This document shows, in pieces, positions 1-6,110 of a stretch of DNA of 40,441 nucleotides (position 1 is its first letter; every line of letters begins with the position of its first letter). The notes beneath the pieces are model-generated. The model had not been told where the DNA came from and did no database searches. It worked only from the letters and a program-made list of their open reading frames with translations. A program made the position numbers and the translations under genes. The stretch is from CAG-411 sp963643465. Its GTDB lineage: Bacteria > Bacillota > Clostridia > Lachnospirales > Lachnospiraceae. Location: assembly GCA_963643465.1 (NCBI GenBank), contig CAVIJT010000021.1, forward strand, positions 1 through 40,441. The letters run 5' to 3'.

Positions 1-18
1 AGTTCTCAAAGAGATAAT
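1..18. other. attL core (18-bp terminal direct repeat)
   Basis: The sequence AGTTCTCAAAGAGATAAT opens the window and closes it again at 40424-40441. Exact direct repeats at both ends of a region bearing an integrase, with integrase arm-like repeats just inside, are what integration by a tyrosine recombinase leaves behind. The repeat could be longer, because the window stops at its edge. The host target gene cannot be told from what is shown. Confidence 0.9.
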
Positions 19-116
19 TATTTCAAAAGAATATGTATTACAAATCCCTCAAAAATTCTTATTTTTGGGGGATTTTTGTATGTTCAGTAACTTGCGTAAA
101 TGTGAATATTTTTGCT

Positions 117-149
117 ACTCGTTACATACTCGTTACGCACTCGTTACAC
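117..149. repeat. Left arm-type integrase sites, 3 x 11 bp
   Basis: Three tandem 11-bp copies, ACTCGTTACAT, ACTCGTTACGC and ACTCGTTACAC, sit about 100 bp inside the att core. Two more copies lie at 40367-40388 by the other end. Tyrosine integrases with an N-terminal arm-binding domain bind short direct repeats flanking the core, and this geometry fits. Function is inferred; the repeats themselves are plain. Confidence 0.7.
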
Positions 150-173
150 GAAAATTCATTCTTGGACATCAAA

Positions 174-204
174 ATACCCTATGGCTTACACAGCCACAGG
201 GTAT
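174..204 (-). terminator. Rho-independent terminator of the integrase gene
   Basis: ATACCCT and AGGGTAT (7 bp) enclose a second 5-bp stem, TGGCT/AGCCA, separated by a 1x1 mismatch, with a 5-nt loop. On the minus strand the hairpin is followed by TTTTG and lies 3 nt after the integrase stop. Confidence 0.75.
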
Positions 205-206
205 GT

Positions 207-1238
207 TTATATCAAATCTATTGCATCTAAAAGTGCTTGAATATCGAAATGTGTATATACTTTTTCCGTAACATTCTTTCCGGCATGTCCGACAATCCTT
301 TTTATAATCCTATCATCTACACCTGCAAGTGTTAAAAATGTAACACAAGTATGTCTAGTATCATGAGGTTTATGTTCTAATCCCATTTCTTTCATAAGCG
401 GCTTCCAGTAACTATCAAAGTAATTTCGATATAAAAAGTGTTCTCCATCCGGAGTGGAAAGCAAGTAAGGACATTCATTTTCATTCATCCAATATTCGAA
501 AAATGGCAATGTTTTCTTTGCGATTGGAACTTTCCTTATTCCGGCTGCTGTTTTGGATGCGGTTATATCAAACCATCGTTCTTTTAAATTTACATTTTCC
601 TTTTTAAGGTCTAGCAATTCAGATACTCGACAACCACTATAAATTAGCATTAGTATTACGGAACAGTATTCATTATTGGTATATTTCCATACATTTTCAA
701 CTTCCTCTTTGGTAAATGGTGTTCTGTTGATAGTGTTAGGGTTTTTGGAGCGATACTGGGAAATATCAACAAATTGCGAATAATCCTTTCCTACAATATC
801 ATTTTCTAAAGCAAATTTATACATAGAATTGAATAATACTTTAAGTTTTCGCAATGTTGGGTAGTTTTTTCCACAGGTATCTACAACATGTTGCAAGTGC
901 GCTTTTCTGATTTCGTTCATTTTCAAATCATATAGAGAAGAGCAACTCTTATATGAAGCGGAATAACCTTTCTGGTTGCTTTCTGATATTTTAGGGAAAT
1001 GTTCCGTACTCCACTTTTTGTATACGTCAGCAAATGTAGTATTATTAGCATCAAGGCTAAAAGGATTTTCATTGTAATGCACTAATGCAATCATTGCTTC
1101 TTCTCGTGTTGCATGATAACTAATATATCTATATTTCCATTTGCCATCTATGTTTTGTGCTTTCGTTCTTATCGCAAAAGGTTTTCGTCTATTTCCCGGC
1201 AACTTAGTTATGCTGCCAAAGCCATTTGGTAATCTCAT
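207..1238 (-). CDS. int: Tyrosine-family phage integrase
   Basis: 343-aa site-specific recombinase that should integrate and excise the prophage at the 18-bp core. Residues 1-60 resemble the AP2-like arm-binding domain of Tn916-type integrases, and 70-160 the SAM-like core-binding domain. The catalytic set is visible: R204 in SGCRVSEL, H292 and R295 in HDTRH, H318 in VGHAG, and nucleophile Y328. The ATG is preceded by AGAAAGG at a rather long spacing. It is the last gene of the leftward lysogeny block, closest to attL, and is followed by a strong terminator. Family assignment is secure; the partner excisionase is not certain (see 4830-5240). Confidence 0.95.
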   Translation of the reverse strand: MRLPNGFGSITKLPGNRRKPFAIRTKAQNIDGKWKYRYISYHATREEAMIALVHYNENPFSLDANNTTFADVYKKWSTEHFPKISESNQKGYSASYKSCSSLYDLKMNEIRKAHLQHVVDTCGKNYPTLRKLKVLFNSMYKFALENDIVGKDYSQFVDISQYRSKNPNTINRTPFTKEEVENVWKYTNNEYCSVILMLIYSGCRVSELLDLKKENVNLKERWFDITASKTAAGIRKVPIAKKTLPFFEYWMNENECPYLLSTPDGEHFLYRNYFDSYWKPLMKEMGLEHKPHDTRHTCVTFLTLAGVDDRIIKRIVGHAGKNVTEKVYTHFDIQALLDAIDLI

Positions 1239-1260
1239 TATAATCAGCCTTTCTTAAAGC

Positions 1261-1281
1261 AGGGTATAAAAAATACACCCT
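1261..1281. promoter_or_regulatory. Inverted repeat upstream of the integrase gene
   Basis: AGGGTATA and TACACCCT form an 8-bp imperfect palindrome around an A/T centre, 23 bp upstream of the integrase start codon. It could be an operator or a small RNA hairpin in the integrase leader. A minus-strand TTGACT lies just before it. Function is a guess. Confidence 0.35.
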
Positions 1282-1315
1282 AGTCAATTTTAAGGATGCG
1301 TGGTATAATCTACTT

Positions 1316-1397
1316 GCGAGGGTGATTACACATAGCATCCCAGTGTTGCTAAGTAATCTATGTTATCCGCTCCTGTTGGTAGCAGGGGCGGTTTTTT
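1316..1397 (+). ncRNA. Candidate small RNA 1 (rightward, antisense to the lysogeny operon)
   Basis: An extended -10 (TG at 1301-1302, TATAAT at 1304-1309) predicts a start near 1316. About 80 nt on lies a very strong terminator: a 9-bp GC-rich stem CCGCTCCTG/CAGGGGCGG (1367-1375 and 1383-1391), loop TTGGTAG, then six T. An inverted repeat GGATGC (1294-1299) / GCATCC (1335-1340) spans the -10. It lies between integrase and the membrane protein, opposite their strand. The same design recurs at 2457-2541, which argues that both are real. An antisense or type I antitoxin RNA is one reading. Confidence 0.5.
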
Positions 1398-1404
1398 CGA
1401 ATAT

Positions 1405-2379
1405 TTACAGTTTCTTTTTTAATAAATTCAAATCATTTATAATATTTTCGTATGTATCAGAAAATTCAAACGTAGTTTGGTATCCGGATATAGAATTTAT
1501 AAATTTATCAATTCTATTCATTTTACCAGTAGATGTTTTCAAAGTGGCTATTTTTTTTAATTCATTAGTATATGCACATTGCAAAACATAATCAGCACGC
1601 TCCTTTTTTAGTGATAAAATATATTTAGGTGTGATTGACGTACTAATAGAAATTCCAGCGGCTTTTGCTTGGTCTAGTGTATAAGCTTTTCGCATTGCTA
1701 ATTCGAATCTGGAAAAAAATGTTTCAAGGTTTTCGGTGTTTTGTAACAAATCTACACAGTCATTCAATATCCGTATATCACTTTGTGCTTGCACCGGAGA
1801 ATATGCAGTTCGCATCGAAGCTAATACTTCTTCTGGATAAGTAGTCTTAGTAGGTTTTGTGGTTATTTTTATCATACTACAAAGTAATGAGTCAAGATTA
1901 TCAATCGTGTCATTTGCATTTGACTTAGACGGAACGGCAGTATTTGCAATCTCATTTTGTTCATTGCGTGTTTCAACATCACTATTAGTGTTATCATGTT
2001 CATTTGGGTTCCGAGCTTTTCTCTTTTGTATAAAATACATGATAATGTATGGTGTAAGAATGAGTAAAATGACCCCAATCCAATCATTCACCTTATAATG
2101 AGTAAAATTATCAAAAAATCTGACCGAGAAAATAGAAATAAGCGTCCACGTTACCAGAAAAATATATTTTGCAATTTTTATATTTTTTCTGTTGTTAAAA
2201 ACAAAAGGATGCTTTTTTGGCGCTCTCTTTTGCGTAAAGTACATGATAATGTATGGTGTAAAAGTGAGTAAAATAATCACAATCCAGTTTACTATTCCAT
2301 AATGGTTGAAATTATTAATTATTCCAACTAAACAAAAAAGCGTCCACGCTGCTAGAAAAACACATTTTATAATTTTCAT
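1405..2379 (-). CDS. Membrane protein with tandem duplicated two-helix module
   Basis: Family not recognised. 324 aa from the ATG at 2379, chosen because AAGGAGGAAA lies 7 nt upstream; nine further in-frame codons upstream are unlikely to be used. Residues 1-52 and about 63-120 are copies of one another: KxxKxxFLxxWTL, a loop with NFxHY, then a helix ending TPYIIMYF-QKR. This gives about four membrane helices. The C-terminal 190 residues are polar and probably cytoplasmic. It lies between repressor and integrase, a usual place for lysogenic-conversion or exclusion genes, so an immunity or superinfection-exclusion role is possible but unproven. Confidence 0.8.
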   Translation of the reverse strand: MKIIKCVFLAAWTLFCLVGIINNFNHYGIVNWIVIILLTFTPYIIMYFTQKRAPKKHPFVFNNRKNIKIAKYIFLVTWTLISIFSVRFFDNFTHYKVNDWIGVILLILTPYIIMYFIQKRKARNPNEHDNTNSDVETRNEQNEIANTAVPSKSNANDTIDNLDSLLCSMIKITTKPTKTTYPEEVLASMRTAYSPVQAQSDIRILNDCVDLLQNTENLETFFSRFELAMRKAYTLDQAKAAGISISTSITPKYILSLKKERADYVLQCAYTNELKKIATLKTSTGKMNRIDKFINSISGYQTTFEFSDTYENIINDLNLLKKKL

Positions 2380-2444
2380 TAAATTTTTCCTCCTTGTTAA
2401 AAACAAAAAGACGCTTTTTCGTTGCGGAAATAGCGCCTATCTGA

Positions 2445-2541
2445 TATAATGTGTGTGGTGTACTGTTATATCGATGGGCGCTATTTCCTGTTGATTAACT
2501 AAGCTAAAACTGTTACTTGTTCCCGCAGGTAGCAGTTTTTA
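2445..2541 (+). ncRNA. Candidate small RNA 2 (rightward, twin of RNA 1)
   Basis: Promoter: TTGCGG at 2422-2427, 17 bp, then TATAAT at 2445-2450 with an upstream TG. The predicted start is near 2457, so the first bases of this interval are the -10 box. The terminator stem AACTGTTAC/GTAGCAGTT (2508-2516, 2529-2537) is followed by a T run. A perfect 12-bp inverted repeat, GGAAATAGCGCC (2426-2437) and GGCGCTATTTCC (2477-2488), has one arm in the promoter spacer and the other in the RNA, as in RNA 1. Its 3' end overlaps the 3' end of the leftward 33-aa gene. Confidence 0.5.
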
Positions 2542-2640
2542 GTTTGTTAGAGCATCTATAAAATAGTATATTAATCTAACTAGCTTAGCATCATGTTCTT
2601 CGTCCAAGTTCTGGACGTATTCTAATATGATTTCCTTCAA
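2539..2640 (-). CDS. 33-aa peptide of unknown function
   Basis: Short ORF with a TTG start and an excellent ribosome site (AAAGGAGG, 7-nt spacing). The peptide begins MKEIILEYVQNLDEEHD and ends YYFIDALTN. It is amphipathic, not a membrane peptide, and unlike known phage proteins I can name. Its own promoter lies at 2692-2719. Its 3' end overlaps the terminator of candidate small RNA 2, a convergent arrangement like type I toxin-antitoxin loci, but the peptide lacks the usual hydrophobic toxin character. It may instead be a small regulator of the lysogeny switch. Confidence 0.6.
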   Translation of the reverse strand: MKEIILEYVQNLDEEHDAKLVRLIYYFIDALTN

Positions 2641-2691
2641 ATAGCTACCTCCTTTGTAAAAAAAACAGAACATATGTTTGCAATATGTATA

Positions 2692-2719
2692 ATTATAACG
2701 CAACTATGATTTTTTACAA
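2692..2719 (-). promoter_or_regulatory. Leftward promoter for the 33-aa gene
   Basis: On the minus strand TTGTAA (2714-2719) is followed after 16 bp by TATAAT (2692-2697). The palindrome AACATATGTT at 2668-2677 lies in the leader, before the ribosome site. It starts 22 bp after the repressor gene ends and would feed the 33-aa gene and possibly the membrane protein and integrase. Confidence 0.55.
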
Positions 2720-2740
2720 GATGGCAATTTAACCAATTTT

Positions 2741-3109
2741 TTACAATCGGTTTTCTTTTGCTATTTTTTTTATCATTTTCTCTATTTCATCCCAGCACTC
2801 TGGCGATAGTTTACACATCTCTGTCATGGTTTTTATCACGAAAGGGTTATCTGATTTAATTATTTTTGGAACAAGCGAAGCAAGCTCTTCTGCTTCTGTT
2901 TTCTTGGGAAACATTTCTCCTTCTCCATATCTAAGCCACTGTTCATTTACTCCAAATTCTCTACATATAGATAGTATCGTTTGTTCTGAGGCATTTGTCT
3001 TACCACTTTCTATTGTGCTTAGTGAAGATTTCTTTATACCTATTCTTTCACCGAATTTATCAAGAGTTAGTCCCAATCTTTTTCTTAATTCTTTTATTCT
3101 TGTATTCAA
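2741..3109 (-). CDS. Lysogeny repressor, XRE/cI-like HTH
   Basis: 122-aa DNA-binding protein. Residues 1-60 form a Cro/C1 helix-turn-helix: LGLTLDKFGERIGIKKSSLSTIESGK, with the familiar continuation to VNEQWLRYGEG. The C-terminal half is short and helical with no peptidase (LexA-like) domain, so induction would not be by self-cleavage. TTG start at 3109 with AAAGAGGTGAT upstream. It is divergent from the early genes across the operator region 3144-3248, the classic genetic-switch layout, and presumably represses the early promoter and controls its own. Confidence 0.88.
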   Translation of the reverse strand: MNTRIKELRKRLGLTLDKFGERIGIKKSSLSTIESGKTNASEQTILSICREFGVNEQWLRYGEGEMFPKKTEAEELASLVPKIIKSDNPFVIKTMTEMCKLSPECWDEIEKMIKKIAKENRL

Positions 3110-3143
3110 TCCAATATCACCTCTTTGTTGTTTTTATATCTAT

Positions 3144-3172
3144 ATAATACCACAGAGAAAAATGCAAATCAA
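3144..3172 (-). promoter_or_regulatory. Repressor promoter (leftward)
   Basis: Minus strand: TTGATT at 3167-3172, 17-bp spacer, TATTAT at 3144-3149. It is placed correctly for the repressor gene, whose start is at 3109. Confidence 0.75.
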
Positions 3173-3203
3173 TAAAAAAGTTTGATAAGCTAACAAAAAT
3201 GTA

Positions 3204-3232
3204 TTGACAAAGTTAGTTAATCGTATTATATT
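3204..3232 (+). promoter_or_regulatory. Early lytic promoter (rightward)
   Basis: Consensus TTGACA at 3204-3209, 17-bp spacer, TATATT at 3227-3232. GTTAG/CTAAC half-sites at 3188-3194 and 3212-3216, plus the palindrome at 3232-3248, surround it, as expected for repressor control. Confidence 0.8.
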
Positions 3233-3248
3233 GTTAGTGTACCTAACA
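3232..3248. promoter_or_regulatory. Candidate repressor operator
   Basis: Perfect 17-bp interrupted palindrome TGTTAG-TGTAC-CTAACA, starting on the last base of the early -10 box. Its GTTAG/CTAAC arms recur singly around the -35 box. Binding by the 2741-3109 repressor is inferred. Confidence 0.6.
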
Positions 3249-3294
3249 GATAAAAAGAAAAAAACAAACAAAATGAAAGGAAGCGGTGATTATT

Positions 3295-3501
3295 ATGGTT
3301 AAAACATTTAACGGGGATAGAGAAATTAAAATCGGAGAAGTTTACAAGTTTTTGGAAATTTGGGATGAAAGCGGAGATGAAGAGGAACTTCTAAAAGATG
3401 GAACGGTTTCGCCGGACAATGAAAACGTAGTAGCGTTTGAAATTGTAGAAGAAAATGAAAGTGTTTTAGATACTTTAGTAAGGGTAACAGATATTTATTA
3501 A
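3295..3501 (+). CDS. Small acidic early protein, unknown
   Basis: 68 aa from the ATG at 3295, with GGTGAT before it. It is the first gene after the early promoter, the position of Cro in other phages, but no helix-turn-helix is evident: the product is strongly acidic with alternating strand-like stretches (MVKTFNGDREIKIGEVYKF). No family recognised. Confidence 0.6.
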   Translation: MVKTFNGDREIKIGEVYKFLEIWDESGDEEELLKDGTVSPDNENVVAFEIVEENESVLDTLVRVTDIY

Positions 3502-3551
3502 AACCAGCTTGATAACAACTAAACAAACATAGAATGCGAGGGTGATTGTAT

Positions 3552-3722
3552 ATGAAAGAAGAAATTACAAGAGAATTCAATGGAGCAAAAGAAAAAGGTC
3601 TGAAAGTATTTTATGATGAAACGTTAGGAAACTTCGACATTGAAACAGAAGATGAAAGTTTTTCATTTTACGATGACGGTGAGGCAGTGAAAAAAGTAAA
3701 AAATTTTATTGAAGAATACTAG
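3552..3722 (+). CDS. Small acidic early protein, unknown
   Basis: 56 aa, ATG at 3552 after GAGGGTGATTGTAT. The product (MKEEITREFNGAKEKGLKVF to VKNFIEEY) shares the FNG-near-the-N-terminus, acidic style of the preceding gene, so the two may be distant paralogues. No known domain. Same early operon. Confidence 0.6.
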   Translation: MKEEITREFNGAKEKGLKVFYDETLGNFDIETEDESFSFYDDGEAVKKVKNFIEEY

Positions 3723-3744
3723 CGAGTCAGGAGATGAGTAGAGA

Positions 3745-3987
3745 ATGATTGAAACAAAAGAAACTGTAAAAGAGGTAGAAGAAAACATAGATGCAGTAAT
3801 CATTAGGGTGTGTAAAGACATTATGGAAGTAGATGCTTACAATGTCATGGCATTGGTAGCTCTTGCACAGTTAGTAAATGCAAGAGCTACGATGAATGCC
3901 CAAATGAATTGTCAAAAATGTTCTAATGCTGACAACATTTTATATGAGCTTGCTGAAAAACTTAGCAATACTACTATTCATCTTTGA
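3745..3987 (+). CDS. Early helical protein, unknown
   Basis: 80 aa, ATG at 3745, ribosome site CAGGAG. Mostly alpha-helical with two cysteines near the end (NCQKCSN), which are too few for a clear zinc site. Its last 14 bp overlap the 3' end of the leftward gene 3974-4144, so the two transcripts converge. No family recognised. Confidence 0.6.
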   Translation: MIETKETVKEVEENIDAVIIRVCKDIMEVDAYNVMALVALAQLVNARATMNAQMNCQKCSNADNILYELAEKLSNTTIHL

Positions 3988-4144
3988 GGTTTTCATACTC
4001 TTCAAGTGTAATAAGAGTAGCTTTAATGGCTATATCAGAAATTGTTTTAATGAGTTTGGTTACACCACTGTCATCCTGAGGAAGTGTACTGTCTATTCGT
4101 TCAGAAACTTTTTTAGATAAAGCCTGTTTAAATTCAGTAGTCAT
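3974..4144 (-). CDS. Leftward small protein inside the rightward early operon
   Basis: 56 aa, easily missed by length filters. ATG at 4144 with a textbook AAAGGAGAT ribosome site. The product (MTTEFKQALSKKVSERIDST to TLEEYENLKDE) is helical and charged. A TATACT -10-like box lies about 50 bp upstream, with no good -35. Being the only leftward gene in this stretch, it may be expressed in the lysogen when the early operon is off. Confidence 0.7.
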   Translation of the reverse strand: MTTEFKQALSKKVSERIDSTLPQDDSGVTKLIKTISDIAIKATLITLEEYENLKDE

Positions 4145-4237
4145 GAGTTATCTCCTTTCTTATGTACTCGGCATTGGCAGATGCCTGTGAATACAGTATA
4201 GCAAAGGAGAGAAAAAAGAAAAAGAGAGGTATTTAGT

Positions 4238-4441
4238 ATGAATATTATAGATCTACTACAAAAGTTTGATGATGAACAATGGGTTGCAATTACAATGGGA
4301 AGTTCATCAATAGGAGGAAACGCTAAAGCAATGAGAAAACATTGTTTAGAAAAGGGCTGGAACATTCCATATGTTTACAGTATTACGAAAATTGAGATAC
4401 AAGATGATAAGCCGTTTATCTATATGAAATATAATTTGTAA
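4238..4441 (+). CDS. Small early protein, unknown
   Basis: 67 aa, ATG at 4238 after AGAGAGGTATTTAGT. Mixed alpha/beta composition (MNIIDLLQKFDDEQWVAITM; ends YMKYNL). No motif recognised. Follows the convergent pair and precedes a gene-poor stretch with a tRNA. Confidence 0.6.
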   Translation: MNIIDLLQKFDDEQWVAITMGSSSIGGNAKAMRKHCLEKGWNIPYVYSITKIEIQDDKPFIYMKYNL

Positions 4442-4510
4442 TTAAAAGGATGAAGAAATACCATGCCTTGGCTGACGAAGAAAAGTACCTTGAAATGAGG
4501 TTTTGAGGCA

Positions 4511-4549
4511 GTGTGGAAATATAAGCAGGGAATACCGCACGCATTTTTT
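4511..4549 (+). terminator. Possible weak terminator before the tRNA
   Basis: GTGTGG (4511-4516) can pair with CCGCAC (4535-4540) with one wobble and an 18-nt loop, followed four bases later by six T. Weak by itself. The surrounding 4442-4566 holds no convincing gene; an 18-codon ORF at 4450 lacks a usable ribosome site. Confidence 0.3.
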
Positions 4550-4566
4550 CTCCTTAATGATCTAGT

Positions 4567-4639
4567 TCAGTAGTAGCTCAGTTGGCAGAGTAGTGGCTTT
4601 TAAAGCTATATGTCGAGGGTTCGAGTCCTTCCTACTGAA
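4567..4639 (+). tRNA. tRNA-like gene with UUA anticodon (candidate ochre suppressor)
   Basis: A full cloverleaf can be drawn: acceptor TCAGTAG/CTACTGA (4567-4573, 4632-4638), D arm GCTC/GAGT, anticodon stem GTGGC/GCTAT, 7-nt loop TTTTAAA (4598-4604), 5-nt variable loop, T arm GAGGG/CCTTC with TTCGAGT, discriminator A. Position 33 is T and 37 is A, as required. Positions 34-36 read TTA, which pairs with the stop codon UAA. No pairing register gives the Lys anticodon TTT. CCA is not encoded. Whether it is charged and active, or a decayed tRNA, cannot be told here; this phage uses TAA as a normal stop. Confidence 0.75.
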
Positions 4640-4679
4640 TTGCCGTAAGGCTAATATGTATTAGAAAGAAGGTGCGACT

Positions 4680-4799
4680 ATGAGTAATGCAAAAAGATTA
4701 CAGAGAATTTTGAAACTATTTAACAAGTTACCAGAGGACAAACAAAGAGAGGTGTGTTTTTTTATTGAAGGCTTGTCAATTGGCTATTTTACACATTAG
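4680..4799 (+). CDS. 39-aa early peptide, unknown
   Basis: ATG at 4680 preceded by AAGAAGGTG. A basic helix (MSNAKRLQRILKLFNKLPED) is followed by a hydrophobic stretch ending GLSIGYFTH. The EDKQREVCFFIEGLS part resembles the C-terminal helix of many XRE-type regulators, so this could be a small helical partner of such a protein. No firm assignment. Confidence 0.5.
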   Translation: MSNAKRLQRILKLFNKLPEDKQREVCFFIEGLSIGYFTH

Positions 4800-4829
4800 T
4801 TTCCGTAAATAGAAAGCGAGGTGAGGCGG

Positions 4830-5240
4830 ATGTTTCATAACGTATTAAAAGACGTAATGAAGGAGAATGATGTTTCTCAAGCTAAACTTTCTGAATTGAC
4901 CGGGATTGGGAAAAGTTCAATTTCTCAATACATGAGTGGTAAGAATGTACCAAGCTATGAGCGAAGAAAAGAGATTGCGACTGCATTAGGATTGGATGCA
5001 GAGTATTTCGAAGAGCATCAAACAGAAAAAGTAAAAATTATTACAAAAGCGGCAATTCCAAAACTAACACCAGAGGAAGCGGCAAAACTAATGGGAGTGG
5101 CTCACCAGACAGTCCGTGAAGGATTAAAGCAAGAGAGATATCCATGGGGATATGCAGTAAAAACCTCTGAGAATGAGTGGACTTATTGGATTAATGCGAA
5201 AGCATTTGCGATTAAGGAATGTATTGATTTAGGACTTTAG
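4830..5240 (+). CDS. Two-domain DNA-binding regulator (XRE HTH plus excisionase-like HTH)
   Basis: 136 aa from the ATG at 4830; an in-frame GTG at 4821 overlaps the ribosome site GAGGTGAGG and is less likely. Residues 1-60 are an XRE helix-turn-helix (NDVSQAKLSELTGIGKSSIS). Residues 75-125 resemble a MerR/excisionase winged helix (LTPEEAAKLMGVAHQTVREG). It stands at the end of the early block, before the replication genes. Likely roles are anti-repressor/Cro-like switch or excisionase; it is the only excisionase candidate in the window. Confidence 0.75.
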   Translation: MFHNVLKDVMKENDVSQAKLSELTGIGKSSISQYMSGKNVPSYERRKEIATALGLDAEYFEEHQTEKVKIITKAAIPKLTPEEAAKLMGVAHQTVREGLKQERYPWGYAVKTSENEWTYWINAKAFAIKECIDLGL

Positions 5241-5262
5241 CACAAAGAGCAACAACTAAATA

Positions 5263-5388
5263 AAATCCCTTCGGACAGCCGTCCCGATAATCCCTCCAAT
5301 ACAATTTTACAAAATGTACCCAAACCAAAATTTTCTTTCGCGGATGTTAGATAAACACTTTAATCGGGGCGGTTATCCGAGGGGATTT
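5263..5388. repeat. Long imperfect inverted repeat (26-nt arms)
   Basis: Arms at 5263-5288 and 5363-5388. They pair over 26 positions with 22 Watson-Crick pairs, 3 G-U wobbles and one mismatch, around a 74-nt loop. The right arm ends 16 bp before the ATG of the next gene. Three changes being wobble-compatible in one strand hints at selection on an RNA (or ssDNA) structure. No gene lies in 5241-5404. It may control the downstream operon, or belong to the origin used by the Rep protein at 6111. Confidence 0.7.
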
Positions 5389-5404
5389 AGAAAGTAGGTG
5401 GAAT

Positions 5405-5737
5405 ATGAAACAAGAAATAAAAGATTTATTAAAAGATTATGTTGAAGCGGATAAACGCTACAAAGTAAGACTGTTCCAAAAGACATCCCAAGGAAATGAC
5501 TGGGAAAAGTGCAAAGAGGAAAGAGATGAAATAGCGTTGCTGATTGTTGATAGATTAGCAAAACAGGCGGGATACATCCAAGCACACACAGAGGGTTGTG
5601 AATGCTTAATCTGGATGCAAAGACAGAAAGAAGATTACAAAGCCGTTACCGTTGGTGACTGTGAGTTGAATTATCTTAGAGAAGAAAATGTGGTGATTGA
5701 CAATGGAAGAATTACAGGATTTAAGAAAATATCATAA
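5405..5737 (+). CDS. Hypothetical protein at head of replication operon
   Basis: 110 aa, ATG at 5405 after AAAGTAGGTGGAAT. Helical, charged N-terminal 60 residues, then a CECLIWMQRQ segment and a beta-rich tail. No domain recognised. Its last 35 bp overlap the start of the next gene, showing tight coupling. Confidence 0.65.
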   Translation: MKQEIKDLLKDYVEADKRYKVRLFQKTSQGNDWEKCKEERDEIALLIVDRLAKQAGYIQAHTEGCECLIWMQRQKEDYKAVTVGDCELNYLREENVVIDNGRITGFKKIS

Positions 5738-5948
5738 CATCGAAAATCTAAGAGCGAACGCATGGACATTCCGAGGGTTCAATCCACCAAATAACGCAAT
5801 AAAGATTGCAGAAGAAACAAGAAATGGTGAACTGTACGAGTATTTTAAAGATGCTGATGGAAACGTGTGGTTTCAAAGGGAAATAAGTAAGAAATACGAG
5901 ATAGAGATAGCAAAATGGGCGCACGAAATACAAAAAAAGAAGCACTAA
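5703..5948 (+). CDS. Hypothetical small protein
   Basis: 81 aa from the ATG at 5703 (GTGGTGATTGACA upstream), overlapping the previous gene by 35 bp. An N-terminal helix MEELQDLRKYHNIENL is followed by a short beta region (YEYFKDADGNVWFQ) and a basic helical tail. No family recognised. Its stop codon lies inside the left arm of the first hairpin of the 5942-6059 cluster. Confidence 0.6.
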   Translation: MEELQDLRKYHNIENLRANAWTFRGFNPPNNAIKIAEETRNGELYEYFKDADGNVWFQREISKKYEIEIAKWAHEIQKKKH

Positions 5949-6059
5949 CATACTCCAATATGTTAGTGCAAACGCAAATGCTATATTGCAATAAATCACT
6001 AGAAGCAGTATAGCATTTGTGCTGAGGAAAGTCAAGAGGCAGAGGGATTTTCGGCCCTC
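5942..6059. other. Cluster of three hairpins upstream of the HUH Rep gene (candidate origin)
   Basis: Hairpin 1 is perfect: GCACTAACATA (5942-5952), 6-nt loop CTCCAA, TATGTTAGTGC (5959-5969). Hairpin 2 has a 13-bp stem, CGCAAATGCTATA (5973-5985) with TATAGCATTTGTG (6009-6021, one wobble), and a 23-nt loop. Hairpin 3 is GAGGG (6042-6046) / CCCTC (6055-6059). None is followed by a T run, so they are not ordinary terminators. HUH Rep proteins nick single-stranded or extruded hairpins next to their own gene, which makes this the best origin candidate. It could also be a structured leader RNA. Confidence 0.55.
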
Positions 6060-6110
6060 ATTAATAACAATCTAAGTATATTAAAGTTAGAGACAACAGG
6101 AGTGGATGCT

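Noticed and set aside
33..271. Two overlapping rightward ORFs at the left edge
   Set aside because: They run through the integrase arm repeats and the integrase terminator, lack ribosome sites and have no protein-like composition.
1322..1591. Rightward 89-codon ORF with a hydrophobic start
   Set aside because: It reads through the strong terminator at 1367-1397 and on into the antisense of the membrane gene. Better explained as candidate small RNA 1.
4450..4506. 18-codon ORF (MKKYHALADEEKYLEMRF)
   Set aside because: Looks protein-like but the purine-rich stretch touches the ATG, leaving no usable ribosome spacing; probably a remnant.
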